Shown here in pieces: positions 7,662 through 14,564 of a stretch of DNA of 19,433 nt. The notes beneath the pieces are model-generated. The model searched no databases. It was not told the origin of the DNA and saw only the letters and a program-made list of their open reading frames with translations. Position 1 is the stretch's first letter. The number at the start of each line of letters is the position of its first letter. This DNA is from Candidatus Omnitrophota bacterium (GTDB taxonomy: Bacteria > Omnitrophota > Gorgyraeia > 1-14-0-20-64-10). The stretch is from positions 1 through 19,433 of the forward strand of contig JAHFFF010000006.1 in assembly GCA_023248095.1 (NCBI GenBank), read 5' to 3'. Position numbers and translations under genes: made by a program.

Positions 7662-8546
7662 ATGCTCTTTTACACGTTGTACCTGGCCGGATACTTCGGC
7701 TGCCTCCTCTGCCCTCGCCGGTTCTGTTACTGGGTTGCCTGCCGCCTGGCGGACCTGTACAGCTGGCGCGCCGTGCAGGATCGAGAATCCGTCCGCCGGA
7801 ACCTGATGGCCGTGTTGGGGACGGATCGGGTCTCTGAGGGCCAAGTGCGCAGCGTCTTCCGGCATTTTGCGATGTACCTGGTGGACTTTTTCCGATTTAC
7901 CCGGTTGACGCCGGAAAAGGTCCAAAGACTGGTTCGTGTAGAGGGGCTGGACAATATGAAACAAGCGCTGCAGATGGGGCGGGGAGTCATTGGGCTGACC
8001 GCGCATCTGGGCAACTATGAACTGGCCGGTGCCGTCTTGGCCTTGCTCGGCCTTCCCGTATACGCACTCGTTTTCACCCATCAGAATCCGTATGTGAATT
8101 CCTTTTTTTTCAAGCAAAGGGCAAGGGTGGGGGTCCAAGGCATCCCGGTTCAAAGGAAGAACCAAAGGAATTTATTGGAGGCCTCCTTATCGGCGTTGGG
8201 AAAAAACGGAGTGCTGGGCCTGGTCGGGGACCGGGATTTCTTTGAACACGGTTTGGAGCTTCCGATGTTCGGCCACCCCGTGAAGATTCCGAGAGGGCCG
8301 GCGGCCTTCAGCCTCCGGACCGGGGCTCCCATTGTGCCCGCGTTTCTGGTTCGGGAACCGGATGGATCGTACCGTTTCGTTGCAGAGTCCCCCATTCATG
8401 TTCCGCAGGGGGTTCCCCGCGAGGAGGCGATCCGACAAATCACGCAATCGTGTGTGGAGGTGATGGCCCGCTACATCCGGAGATACCCGACGCAATGGTA
8501 CATGTTCCAAGAATTCTGGAGACCCGGCCCTGCCATTATCCGATAG
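7662..8546 (+). CDS. LpxL/HtrB-family lipid acyltransferase
   Basis: Member of the lipid A late-acyltransferase family, which moves a fatty acid from acyl-ACP onto a lipid A-type or glycolipid acceptor at the inner membrane. The catalytic HX4E motif is H115-LGNY-E120. Family blocks GVIGLTAHLGNYELAG (108-123), VGDRDFF, MFGHPVKIPRGPAAFSLRTG and QWYMFQEFWRP are present. The first 25 residues are hydrophobic and serve as a likely membrane anchor. The length is 294 residues. A Shine-Dalgarno AGGAG ends 12 bases before the ATG. Its place after a UgtP-like glycosyltransferase suggests a shared glycolipid pathway. The family includes both lipid A enzymes and enzymes for other acceptors such as phosphatidylinositol mannoside, so the acceptor is open. 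Confidence 0.88.
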   Translation: MLFYTLYLAGYFGCLLCPRRFCYWVACRLADLYSWRAVQDRESVRRNLMAVLGTDRVSEGQVRSVFRHFAMYLVDFFRFTRLTPEKVQRLVRVEGLDNMKQALQMGRGVIGLTAHLGNYELAGAVLALLGLPVYALVFTHQNPYVNSFFFKQRARVGVQGIPVQRKNQRNLLEASLSALGKNGVLGLVGDRDFFEHGLELPMFGHPVKIPRGPAAFSLRTGAPIVPAFLVREPDGSYRFVAESPIHVPQGVPREEAIRQITQSCVEVMARYIRRYPTQWYMFQEFWRPGPAIIR

Positions 8547-9210
8547 GAATCCGCAGCCCAATGCCGTCGTTCTCATCCCAGCCTATCAGGCTGAGAAAAC
8601 GATAGGATCCCTGGTTCGGGAGGTCCTTGCCCTCGGTTTGCGTGTTGCGGTGGTGGACGATGCCTCCACCGATGGGACCGCGGTGCAGGCACAGGCGGCC
8701 GGGGCACAGGTGATCCGGCGCCCTGTGAATGGAGGCAAGGGGGCTGCCCTGCGAGAAGGCTTTTCGGTCATTTGCAGGAGCGGGGTTGATTGGATCGTGA
8801 CGATGGATGCGGACGGCCAGCACCTCGCCTCCGAGATTCCACTTCTTCTGCAGGAGGCGGTGAGGGGGAGATCAGACATCGTCATCGGCAATCGCATGGA
8901 GGATCCCCGCGGGATGCCCTTGGATCGGAGGCTGACCAACCGTTTCATGTCGTGGTTGATTTCACGCTTGGCAGGTCAGCGAGTTCCCGATACCCAATGT
9001 GGCTTCCGCGCCATCTCTCGTCGAGTGCTGGAATCGGTGACTCTCGTCTCGGGACATTTTGAGATTGAATCTGAGCTCGTGATCCGGGGTGCTCGGGCTG
9101 GTTTTCGGATTTCTTCGGTACCCATCAGCTCTGTTTATCAGCAACAGATGAGCTTCATCCGTCCCATTCAGGACACCGTCCGGTTCCTCAAGCTGCTGCG
9201 GTCACTTTAG
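8530..9210 (+). CDS. GT2 glycosyltransferase, DPM1-like, probable CTG start
   Basis: GT-A family 2 enzyme resembling dolichyl/polyprenyl-phosphate sugar transferases. Numbered from 8530: NAVVLIPAYQAE (11-22), VVDDASTDGT (41-50), the DxD-region MDADGQH (92-98) and DTQCGFRAI (154-162). There is no C-terminal membrane segment in the 226 residues. The open frame begins after a stop at 8461 and has no ATG, GTG or TTG before TTG 8638. Starting at TTG 8638 would delete the first strand of the nucleotide-binding fold. CTG 8530 has GGAG (8518-8521) at 8-base spacing and overlaps the acyltransferase by 17 bases, so it is the best candidate. ATC, ATA or a base error are other explanations. It probably supplies a lipid-linked sugar or acts on the same envelope product as its neighbours. 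Confidence 0.8.
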   Translation: MPLSDRNPQPNAVVLIPAYQAEKTIGSLVREVLALGLRVAVVDDASTDGTAVQAQAAGAQVIRRPVNGGKGAALREGFSVICRSGVDWIVTMDADGQHLASEIPLLLQEAVRGRSDIVIGNRMEDPRGMPLDRRLTNRFMSWLISRLAGQRVPDTQCGFRAISRRVLESVTLVSGHFEIESELVIRGARAGFRISSVPISSVYQQQMSFIRPIQDTVRFLKLLRSL

Positions 9211-9224
9211 TCGGAGGGAGCAGG

Positions 9225-9860
9225 GTGTCTGCACAATCCTTTGAGGTTATGCGCAACCGAATGGCGGCTGAGCAACTGTCTGGACGAGGCATCCGGGAGC
9301 CGCGGGTTTTGGAAGTGATGAGGAAGGTTCCGCGTCACCTGTTTGTTCCTCCTGAGCATCAGCTCGAAAGTTACGACGATCGGCCGCTCCCCATCGGCTA
9401 CAATCAAACCATCTCTCAGCCTTACATCGTTGCTCTCATGTTGGAACAACTGCAGCTCCGTCCCGGCTTGAAGATTTTGGAGGTGGGTACCGGGTCAGGC
9501 TATCAGGCCGCGCTGCTGGCAGAACTGGGGACGGTCGCTTACTCCATCGAAAGGGTTCCTGAGCTTGCGGAGACGGCTGCGCAAAATTTGAAGGCGGCCG
9601 GGATTCAGGGGGTCCGGATCCGTGTGGGGGATGGGTCGAAGGGGTGGCCCGAGGAAGCGCCGTTTGATAGGATTCTGGTGGCAGCTTGCGCTCCGCGTGT
9701 GCCGGAGTTTCTTCTGAGCCAACTTGCCAAGGAGGGGTGTTTGGTGATCCCGATCGGCGAGGACTTGAATCAGAAGCTGGTGGTTGTGCAGCGCTCGGAG
9801 GGTGGGATGCAAACCAAGGAGGTCTGCGGATGTGTCTTCGTGCCTCTGGTGACTGAATGA
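9225..9860 (+). CDS. pcm: Protein-L-isoaspartate O-methyltransferase
   Basis: Methylates abnormal isoaspartyl residues in damaged proteins using S-adenosylmethionine, the first step of their repair. The family signature LPIGYNQTISQPYIVA (55-70) and the SAM-binding motif LEVGTGSGYQAALLAEL (85-101) are intact. The length of 211 residues is standard. The GTG start at 9225 follows a strong GGAGGGAG site; the later ATG 9249 has no such site. The stop overlaps the next ATG (ATGA), so translation of the next gene is probably coupled. There is no surE next to it, unlike the arrangement in enteric bacteria. Confidence 0.94.
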   Translation: MSAQSFEVMRNRMAAEQLSGRGIREPRVLEVMRKVPRHLFVPPEHQLESYDDRPLPIGYNQTISQPYIVALMLEQLQLRPGLKILEVGTGSGYQAALLAELGTVAYSIERVPELAETAAQNLKAAGIQGVRIRVGDGSKGWPEEAPFDRILVAACAPRVPEFLLSQLAKEGCLVIPIGEDLNQKLVVVQRSEGGMQTKEVCGCVFVPLVTE

Positions 9861-10351
9861 TTCGGCATCTGATCGATCTGCTTCGAGGCCTTCCACCGGA
9901 GGTGGTCACCCTGTTTATCGGAGCGCTTCCAATCGCGGAGCTCAGGGGAGCGATTCCCGCCGGCCTGGGCCTGGGGCTTTCCATGCGGGCGGCCTTCTTT
10001 TGGGCCTGCCTAGGGAATATCCTGCCCATCGCACCTACGCTTCTGCTGTTGCAGCCTGTATCGAACTGGCTCCGGCGTTGGCCGCTCTTCAAGCGCTTCT
10101 TTGACTGGCTGTTCACTCGGACGGAGAAGAAGGCGGATCTCGTCCGGAAATATGAGGCGCTGGGGCTTGCCCTCTTTGTTGCCGTTCCTCTTCCGATGAC
10201 CGGGGCGTGGACCGGGTGCATCGCCGCCTCCTTGTTCAAGCTTCCGTTCCGCCTGGCCTTTCTTTCGATCTCAGCCGGGGTGTTGGGTGCCGGTGTTCTC
10301 GTCAGCCTCGCCATTCAGGTTGGCCTGAAGATCTTCTATGGGGCGCTGTAA
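9857..10351 (+). CDS. COG2426 / PF06695 small integral membrane protein
   Basis: A 164-residue membrane protein of the family named putative small multidrug export protein. The label is historical and transport is not established for most members. The N-terminal signature GALPIAELRGAIPAGLGLGL (22-41) is clear. Hydrophobic segments cover about 15-35, 43-68, 102-123 and 130-160, with a basic loop (RRWPLFKRFFDWLFTRTEKK) between. The start codon overlaps the pcm stop in ATGA, and no separate ribosome binding site is needed. It is the last gene of the long + strand series before the base composition drops. Confidence 0.85.
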   Translation: MIRHLIDLLRGLPPEVVTLFIGALPIAELRGAIPAGLGLGLSMRAAFFWACLGNILPIAPTLLLLQPVSNWLRRWPLFKRFFDWLFTRTEKKADLVRKYEALGLALFVAVPLPMTGAWTGCIAASLFKLPFRLAFLSISAGVLGAGVLVSLAIQVGLKIFYGAL

Positions 10352-10403
10352 GAAGCAGTATTCAAGGATCCAGTACCTGCAGGAGGCCAAGGGGGGAGGG
10401 TCG

Positions 10404-10451
10404 ATGAGCCACGCCGTTACCGAAGGTGTCCTAGTTCAGTACAATCCCTGA
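10404..10451 (+). CDS. Possible 15-codon leader ORF coupled to the glycosyltransferase
   Basis: A mini-ORF encoding MSHAVTEGVLVQYNP. Its ATG follows GGGGGGAGGG (10391-10400), the strongest ribosome-binding-like run nearby. Its TGA overlaps the next gene's ATG as TGATG. The following large gene has no Shine-Dalgarno of its own, so reinitiation after this peptide would explain how it is translated. The same frame is open from ATG 10338, which gives 37 codons but overlaps the preceding gene. The peptide faintly recalls an ApaG N-terminus (VTEGI-V), so it could be a broken apaG start left at an insertion boundary. That idea is weak because of the short length. The rest of 10352-10450 shows nothing clear, and no terminator was seen. 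Confidence 0.35.
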   Translation: MSHAVTEGVLVQYNP

Positions 10452-12289
10452 TGTCAGATCGTCAAGCTACTTCTTCCGCAGCGGTATCCGCACCTAGCAA
10501 AAATTTTTGGATTTGTGCGGCGATCTGGCTTCTTGCCTTTACCGTAAGGGTGGTCTTCGTATCGGAAATAAAAGAGATGCCCCTGTTTTATCATCTGGGT
10601 GGCGACGCCCTTGAGCATGATCTATGGGCTGGGGAAATCTCCAGGGGAAACTGGCTAGGGAATGAACGCTTTTACGTCGCACCTCTGTACCCCTATTTCT
10701 TGGGTCTCCTGTATACCCTCTTCGGACACGATCTTCTTTTGGTGCGCTTCGTGCAGATTGCCTTGGGGGCTACCTCATGTGTGTTCCTCGCCCTTGCCGG
10801 GAACGCCCTTTTTTCATGGGGGGTGGGGCTTTTTGCCGGATTCCTTTTGGCCCTCTACCCCATTACCATCTTCTTTGAGGGTTTGATTCAAAAGTCAGTC
10901 CTCGAGATCTTCTTTTTAGCCCTTTTGCTTTTCCTTTTGGGCAGAACCCTGCTCAATCCCAAGAAACGAACATGGGTCTTCATAGGTTTGGTGACGGCTT
11001 TACTTGCCCTAACTCGAGAAAACGCCTTTATCCTTCCTTGGATCTTTGCTGTGTGGATCTTTGTGCGGTTCCGGACTGCGCCGCTGAAACAACGAGTGGC
11101 ATGGTGCGGGGCGTTGCTGATTGGGTTAGGTATTGTGCTCCTACCTGTAGGTCTGCGTAATCTTGCCGTAGGGGGAGAGTTCCACATGGGTTCCACCCAA
11201 TTCGGCCCCATTTTTTTTCTGTCGAACAACAAGGATGCGGATGGGATTTATACCCCCTTCAGGCTTGCACGCGGAAACGCGGAGTTTGAACGACGAGACA
11301 CCGCAGAACTGGCCGAGAAGGCCCTGGGACGAAAGCTCACGCCAAAAGAGGTGTCTGAATACTGGACCCGGCGGACCCTTGCAGACATCAAGGAGGATCC
11401 CGGTCGTTGGGCTCGGCTACTCATCCGAAAATGGTGTCTCGTTTGGAATGCAGCGGAAATCAGCGATACTGAGGATTTCTATACCTATCAGAAATGGTCG
11501 ATGTTCTTGAGAGGCATGGGTTTCTTCAACTTTGGGGTGATTGCCCCTCTGGGAATTTTTGGAATCTATGTGACCTGGCCCCAGCGAAGGCAGCTCTGGA
11601 TCCTCTATCTGATGGAACTTGGATTTTCTGTTGGCCTTACCCTTTATCTTGTAAGCTCTCGCTATCGACTCCCCTTGGTTCCGTGCTTGATTCTGTTTGC
11701 CGCAGCAGGAGTAATAGAGGGATTCCAAGGGCTCAGAAAAAAACGCTTCCTAACCGTCGCAATCGGCTGCTTAATAGCTCTTGTTGCAGCCATCGCTATA
11801 CACCAGAATATTGTTCCCAGGGATAGGTTTCGCGCAACAGGAGCGTATAATCTTGGAGTGGCCCTTATTGAACAAAATAAATTCAAGGAGGCGACCGGTT
11901 ATCTGGAGGAGGCCAGGCGGCTGAATCCCGATGATGTGTCGATTGTCAATAACCTTGGATCCGTCTTGGCCAGACAGGGGAAGTTTTCGGAAGCCATCGC
12001 TGCATTTACCCAGGCAATCAGGCTCAGACCCGATCATGTCGGGGCTCACTATAACTTAGGGTTGGCGTTCATGGAAACCCAACAGCTCGAGGAGTCCGCT
12101 GCACAACTGGCAGAGGCTGTCCGCTTGGATCCAAACTATAACCGGGCCCATTACTGGCTGGGAATTGTTCTGACCAAACTAGGAAAACCCGAGGAGGCTG
12201 CTCCTCACCTCGAGATTGCCCGCAATGCCGGTCTTCCTCCCCCAAAGGATCGCAATAAGGAAGGTTTCCAATCGACTGCAGGGCCCTAG
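10451..12289 (+). CDS. GT-C (PMT/GT39-like) membrane glycosyltransferase fused to TPR repeats
   Basis: A 612-residue two-part protein. Residues about 20-450 have around eleven hydrophobic segments. The first large loop holds GGDALEHDLWAGEI (50-63; acidic D52 and D57, candidate catalytic site) followed by FYVAPLYPYFLG (74-85), the pattern of GT-C enzymes using lipid-phosphate sugars. A soluble loop lies at about 236-345. Residues about 458-595 are four TPR units (for example AYNLGVALIEQNKFKEATGYL), a protein-binding scaffold. The layout parallels animal TMTC O-mannosyltransferases, which suggests protein glycosylation, but donor and target are unknown. Codons are richer in A and T than in neighbouring genes. 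Its stop overlaps that of the opposing paralogue. Confidence 0.75.
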   Translation: MSDRQATSSAAVSAPSKNFWICAAIWLLAFTVRVVFVSEIKEMPLFYHLGGDALEHDLWAGEISRGNWLGNERFYVAPLYPYFLGLLYTLFGHDLLLVRFVQIALGATSCVFLALAGNALFSWGVGLFAGFLLALYPITIFFEGLIQKSVLEIFFLALLLFLLGRTLLNPKKRTWVFIGLVTALLALTRENAFILPWIFAVWIFVRFRTAPLKQRVAWCGALLIGLGIVLLPVGLRNLAVGGEFHMGSTQFGPIFFLSNNKDADGIYTPFRLARGNAEFERRDTAELAEKALGRKLTPKEVSEYWTRRTLADIKEDPGRWARLLIRKWCLVWNAAEISDTEDFYTYQKWSMFLRGMGFFNFGVIAPLGIFGIYVTWPQRRQLWILYLMELGFSVGLTLYLVSSRYRLPLVPCLILFAAAGVIEGFQGLRKKRFLTVAIGCLIALVAAIAIHQNIVPRDRFRATGAYNLGVALIEQNKFKEATGYLEEARRLNPDDVSIVNNLGSVLARQGKFSEAIAAFTQAIRLRPDHVGAHYNLGLAFMETQQLEESAAQLAEAVRLDPNYNRAHYWLGIVLTKLGKPEEAAPHLEIARNAGLPPPKDRNKEGFQSTAGP

Positions 12290-12307
12290 CGCTGTGTTTT
12301 AGCGCTG
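12286..12307. repeat. Small hairpin at the convergent gene junction
   Basis: AGCGCT at 12288-12293 and again at 12301-12306 can pair, with a 7-base loop and one flanking T-G pair. It covers the overlapping stops of the two opposing genes. Neither strand has a clear U-run after the stem, so it is at best a weak two-way terminator or an RNA 3'-end stabiliser. Confidence 0.25.
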
Positions 12308-14208
12308 CCGATTAGTTTACGGGCCATTTCCAGATTCTGCTGTGCTTCCAGATAATCCGGTTTAAGCCGCAGGGCCTCTTCAAACTGTTCAATTGCCTCC
12401 GAGAAATCTCCCCTGCGGCCGAACAGGCCACCCAGATTGTTGTGAAGCGTGGAATTGGAGGGCAACAGTCGAACTGCAGCTTGGTAGTGGGCAATTGCCT
12501 CATCTAGCCGATTCTGTTCTCGAAGCAAATCTCCCAGAGCCGCATGAGCTTCCACAGAGGTAGGGTTCTCTTTGAGTATCTCGTAATTATGAGAAAAAGC
12601 TTCCCCATACTTCTCCTGCCACATTAACGCCTCTGTCCACCGGGTGAGATAGAGGGAGTACAGCTGAGGACGCTCGGCTGCTATCCTCGCTGCTTTGGCA
12701 TAGATTTGAGATGCCCGCTGTATCAAAGCGGCCCGCTGCTGGCTGGTTAATGGTTCTTGTTGTGCCTTTTCCGCATAGGCATTGGCCAGATCACAATAAT
12801 CGATGCTCCGAATCCGCAGGCCAAGGTATTTCTTGATTACCCCTTCACCAGGATTCACCCAAAGGCTTGCTACGGCCAACAACCCAAGAGCCCAACTCAT
12901 CGGGACCCATTTTCTGAGTCTGAGTTGGTAAATAAGCCAAGAAATGGCATACCCCGCAGCTAGGATGAAGTAGGGTATCGCCGGTATTCGATATCTGCCC
13001 TGGATATGGATCAGGATGACCGAGGCACTGAGTACCGCCACAAATCCATAGAGCCACCGGCAACCATCGTATCGACCTGCAATAAGAAGGAATCCCAAGA
13101 GGGCGAGTGGACCTATGACGGAAAAATCCAGTCCAAACTTAAGGGCCGTCGTCTCTCCCCGGAACATATCGAAACTAAGATTGCCGGGGACTTCCAATTC
13201 GTTGAAGAACATTTGGATCTTGCGGGCATAGAGACCCGCGTACTCCTTGGGATGTTGTCCGATTTCTCGCAAGAAGATCCAGGCGGTTTTCGTCAAACTG
13301 CCCCGGCTCTCTGCCTCCAGCTCCTTCTCCGTATCCAAATTCGTGAACCCTACTCCTAAAGAATTGTAGGCGTTCCCCGCCCAGAAAACTTCGGCCCCCT
13401 GGGTTGATATCACCGGCCTTCCTCCTACCACCGCGTTGCGTACCACAAGCGGTACAATCGGGATGGCCATTCCCAGCAAGATGAGGAGTCCCATCCGTGT
13501 GCCCAACCGATGGGCACTGGGCTTGCCAAGCAGCAACCCAGGTACGATAAAAAAGGGTAGGGCATTGGGTTGAATCGCCACGGACAGACCCAGCAGGACT
13601 CCAGCGGGCAGCAGGTCTTTGGCCCTTTTCTTCTTCCAGCCCTTTAAGAGGAAATAAAACCCAAAAAGGTTCAGGTACGTGATGACACTAGAGCGCAGTA
13701 CCTCGCAGTCATAAAAGAGAAAGGGGGAATAAACCGCTGCGAGGGCGGCCGATGCTAATCCGACTGCCCGGTTCTCAAAGAGTAGTCTTGCGGACCGATA
13801 AATGACGTACACCGCTACGAGCCCCAGAAGGACTTGGAACACGAAAACGGTGTTGCTTGTTCTGGGAAAGAGAGTAAACAGAACCGCGATGAGATAGGAA
13901 TAGGCCGGGGAATAAAAGGTCAACTCGGTTCCAAGCCAATGGCCATCAGCGAATTCCTGGGCGAGCTTCATAAACCGGTACTGGTCAAAGATGTCGTACC
14001 GGGCTGCGGCGTTCGGCATCGGATTGTTCCAAAGCTCCGCCAGGTACCAAAATCGCAGGAAGGCAGCGATCAAGAGGACGATGAGAATACCCCACATGGC
14101 TGCCCGACTTGTTATGCCATTGCTCTCAATTCCTGGCAGTCGATGATTCCAATGTCGTGCTTTTTCTACTCGGTTTTGATCGCTGACCATTCTAGGCTTG
14201 GTCACCAT
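12286..14208 (-). CDS. GT-C (PMT/GT39-like) membrane glycosyltransferase fused to TPR repeats, second copy
   Basis: A paralogue of the opposing gene with the same layout. From ATG 14208 it is 640 residues. Hydrophobic segment 1 lies at about 38-58. The acidic loop is YDIFDQYRFMKLAQEFADGHW (71-91, candidate D72 and D75), then TFYSPAYSYLIAVLFTLFP (97-115). More membrane segments run to about residue 440, followed by a soluble part with several TPR units (for example HAALGDLLREQNRLDEAIAHY). The frame is open to ATG 14337, but that start would place coding sequence inside the B12 riboswitch and add 43 residues without family support. ATG 14208 or 14190 is therefore preferred, although neither has a strong Shine-Dalgarno. 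It probably glycosylates a surface or secreted product; donor and target are unknown. Confidence 0.72.
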   Translation of the reverse strand: MVTKPRMVSDQNRVEKARHWNHRLPGIESNGITSRAAMWGILIVLLIAAFLRFWYLAELWNNPMPNAAARYDIFDQYRFMKLAQEFADGHWLGTELTFYSPAYSYLIAVLFTLFPRTSNTVFVFQVLLGLVAVYVIYRSARLLFENRAVGLASAALAAVYSPFLFYDCEVLRSSVITYLNLFGFYFLLKGWKKKRAKDLLPAGVLLGLSVAIQPNALPFFIVPGLLLGKPSAHRLGTRMGLLILLGMAIPIVPLVVRNAVVGGRPVISTQGAEVFWAGNAYNSLGVGFTNLDTEKELEAESRGSLTKTAWIFLREIGQHPKEYAGLYARKIQMFFNELEVPGNLSFDMFRGETTALKFGLDFSVIGPLALLGFLLIAGRYDGCRWLYGFVAVLSASVILIHIQGRYRIPAIPYFILAAGYAISWLIYQLRLRKWVPMSWALGLLAVASLWVNPGEGVIKKYLGLRIRSIDYCDLANAYAEKAQQEPLTSQQRAALIQRASQIYAKAARIAAERPQLYSLYLTRWTEALMWQEKYGEAFSHNYEILKENPTSVEAHAALGDLLREQNRLDEAIAHYQAAVRLLPSNSTLHNNLGGLFGRRGDFSEAIEQFEEALRLKPDYLEAQQNLEMARKLIGSAKTQR

Positions 14209-14282
14209 TTTACCAAGATGCGAGCCCTTTGACTTAAAGGACGTGAAGATCTTCCGGGCGAGATCAACGGCGGCGAAGATTC

Positions 14283-14312
14283 TTGACTTCCCCTGTACTC
14301 TCGTAGTAGAAA
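14283..14312 (+). promoter_or_regulatory. Candidate sigma-70 promoter for the cob operon
   Basis: TTGACT at 14283-14288 (five of six to the -35 consensus) and TAGAAA at 14307-14312 (four of six to the -10) are 18 bases apart. Transcription would begin about 14319, just before the riboswitch fold at 14332. Position relative to the aptamer is the main support, because the -10 is imperfect. Confidence 0.45.
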
Positions 14313-14331
14313 GGGATCTCACTACAACAAC

Positions 14332-14515
14332 GGTCACCGTGGGAGGGAAGCCTGTGACAAGCAGGCGCTGCCCCGCAACTGTGATCCCGATCCGTTAGGT
14401 CGTTCTGGCGGATAAAACCTAAACGCAGGAAAGCCACTACCGAAGATCGGTACCACGTACCGAACGGGTGGGAAGGCGCGTGAAGGGCGGGAGAGCCAGG
14501 AGACCTCGCGGTGCC
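14332..14515 (+). ncRNA. Cobalamin riboswitch aptamer
   Basis: The sequence carries the conserved series of cobalamin aptamers in order: GGGAGGGAAGCC near 14340, GCCCCGCAACTGTGA near 14370, GCCACT, then GGTGGGAAGGCG near 14467, and the B12 box AGCCAGGAGACCT (14494-14506). The closing stem P1 pairs GGTCACCG (14332-14339, one bulged T) with CGGTGCC (14509-14515). The side-arm stretch after the ACTGTGA block suggests the larger adenosylcobalamin-binding class I. It lies directly upstream of cobU on the same strand, so it should turn the operon down when the coenzyme is bound. Together with its promoter and downstream hairpins it fills most of the 356-base gap between the divergent genes. Confidence 0.95.
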
Positions 14516-14538
14516 AATGCACAAGGAGTCACACCCAT

Positions 14539-14559
14539 GTTCCTTCGAAGGGGAGGAAC
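14539..14559 (+). promoter_or_regulatory. cobU: Hairpin masking the cobU ribosome binding site
   Basis: GTTCCTTC (14539-14546) can pair with GGAGGAAC (14552-14559) around a 5-base loop, giving 8 pairs including one T-G. The 3' arm holds GGAGG, the Shine-Dalgarno 8 bases before ATG 14565. Formation would hide the site. It is the likely translational output of the riboswitch, though it could also fold by default. Confidence 0.5.
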
Positions 14560-14564
14560 CACCG

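Noticed and set aside
8561..8605. ATG 8561 as the GT2 start
   Set aside because: It is in a different frame and meets a stop after 14 codons, so it cannot start the GT2 protein without a frameshift.
11878..12552. TPR coding parts of the two opposing genes as a DNA inverted repeat
   Set aside because: Protein-level similarity is clear, but by eye the nucleotide match is limited to scattered codons, so it is not a recent inverted duplication.
14245..14254. 10-base palindrome GAAGATCTTC in the divergent control region
   Set aside because: It is too short, has no second copy nearby, and does not line up with the candidate promoter as an operator.
14209..14337. N-terminal extension of the minus-strand glycosyltransferase to ATG 14337
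   Set aside because: It would code through the promoter zone and into the first bases of the cobalamin aptamer, and the added residues show no family features.
14511..14564. GTG 14511 as the cobU start
   Set aside because: The codon lies in the 3' arm of the riboswitch closing stem; ATG 14565 has a proper Shine-Dalgarno.
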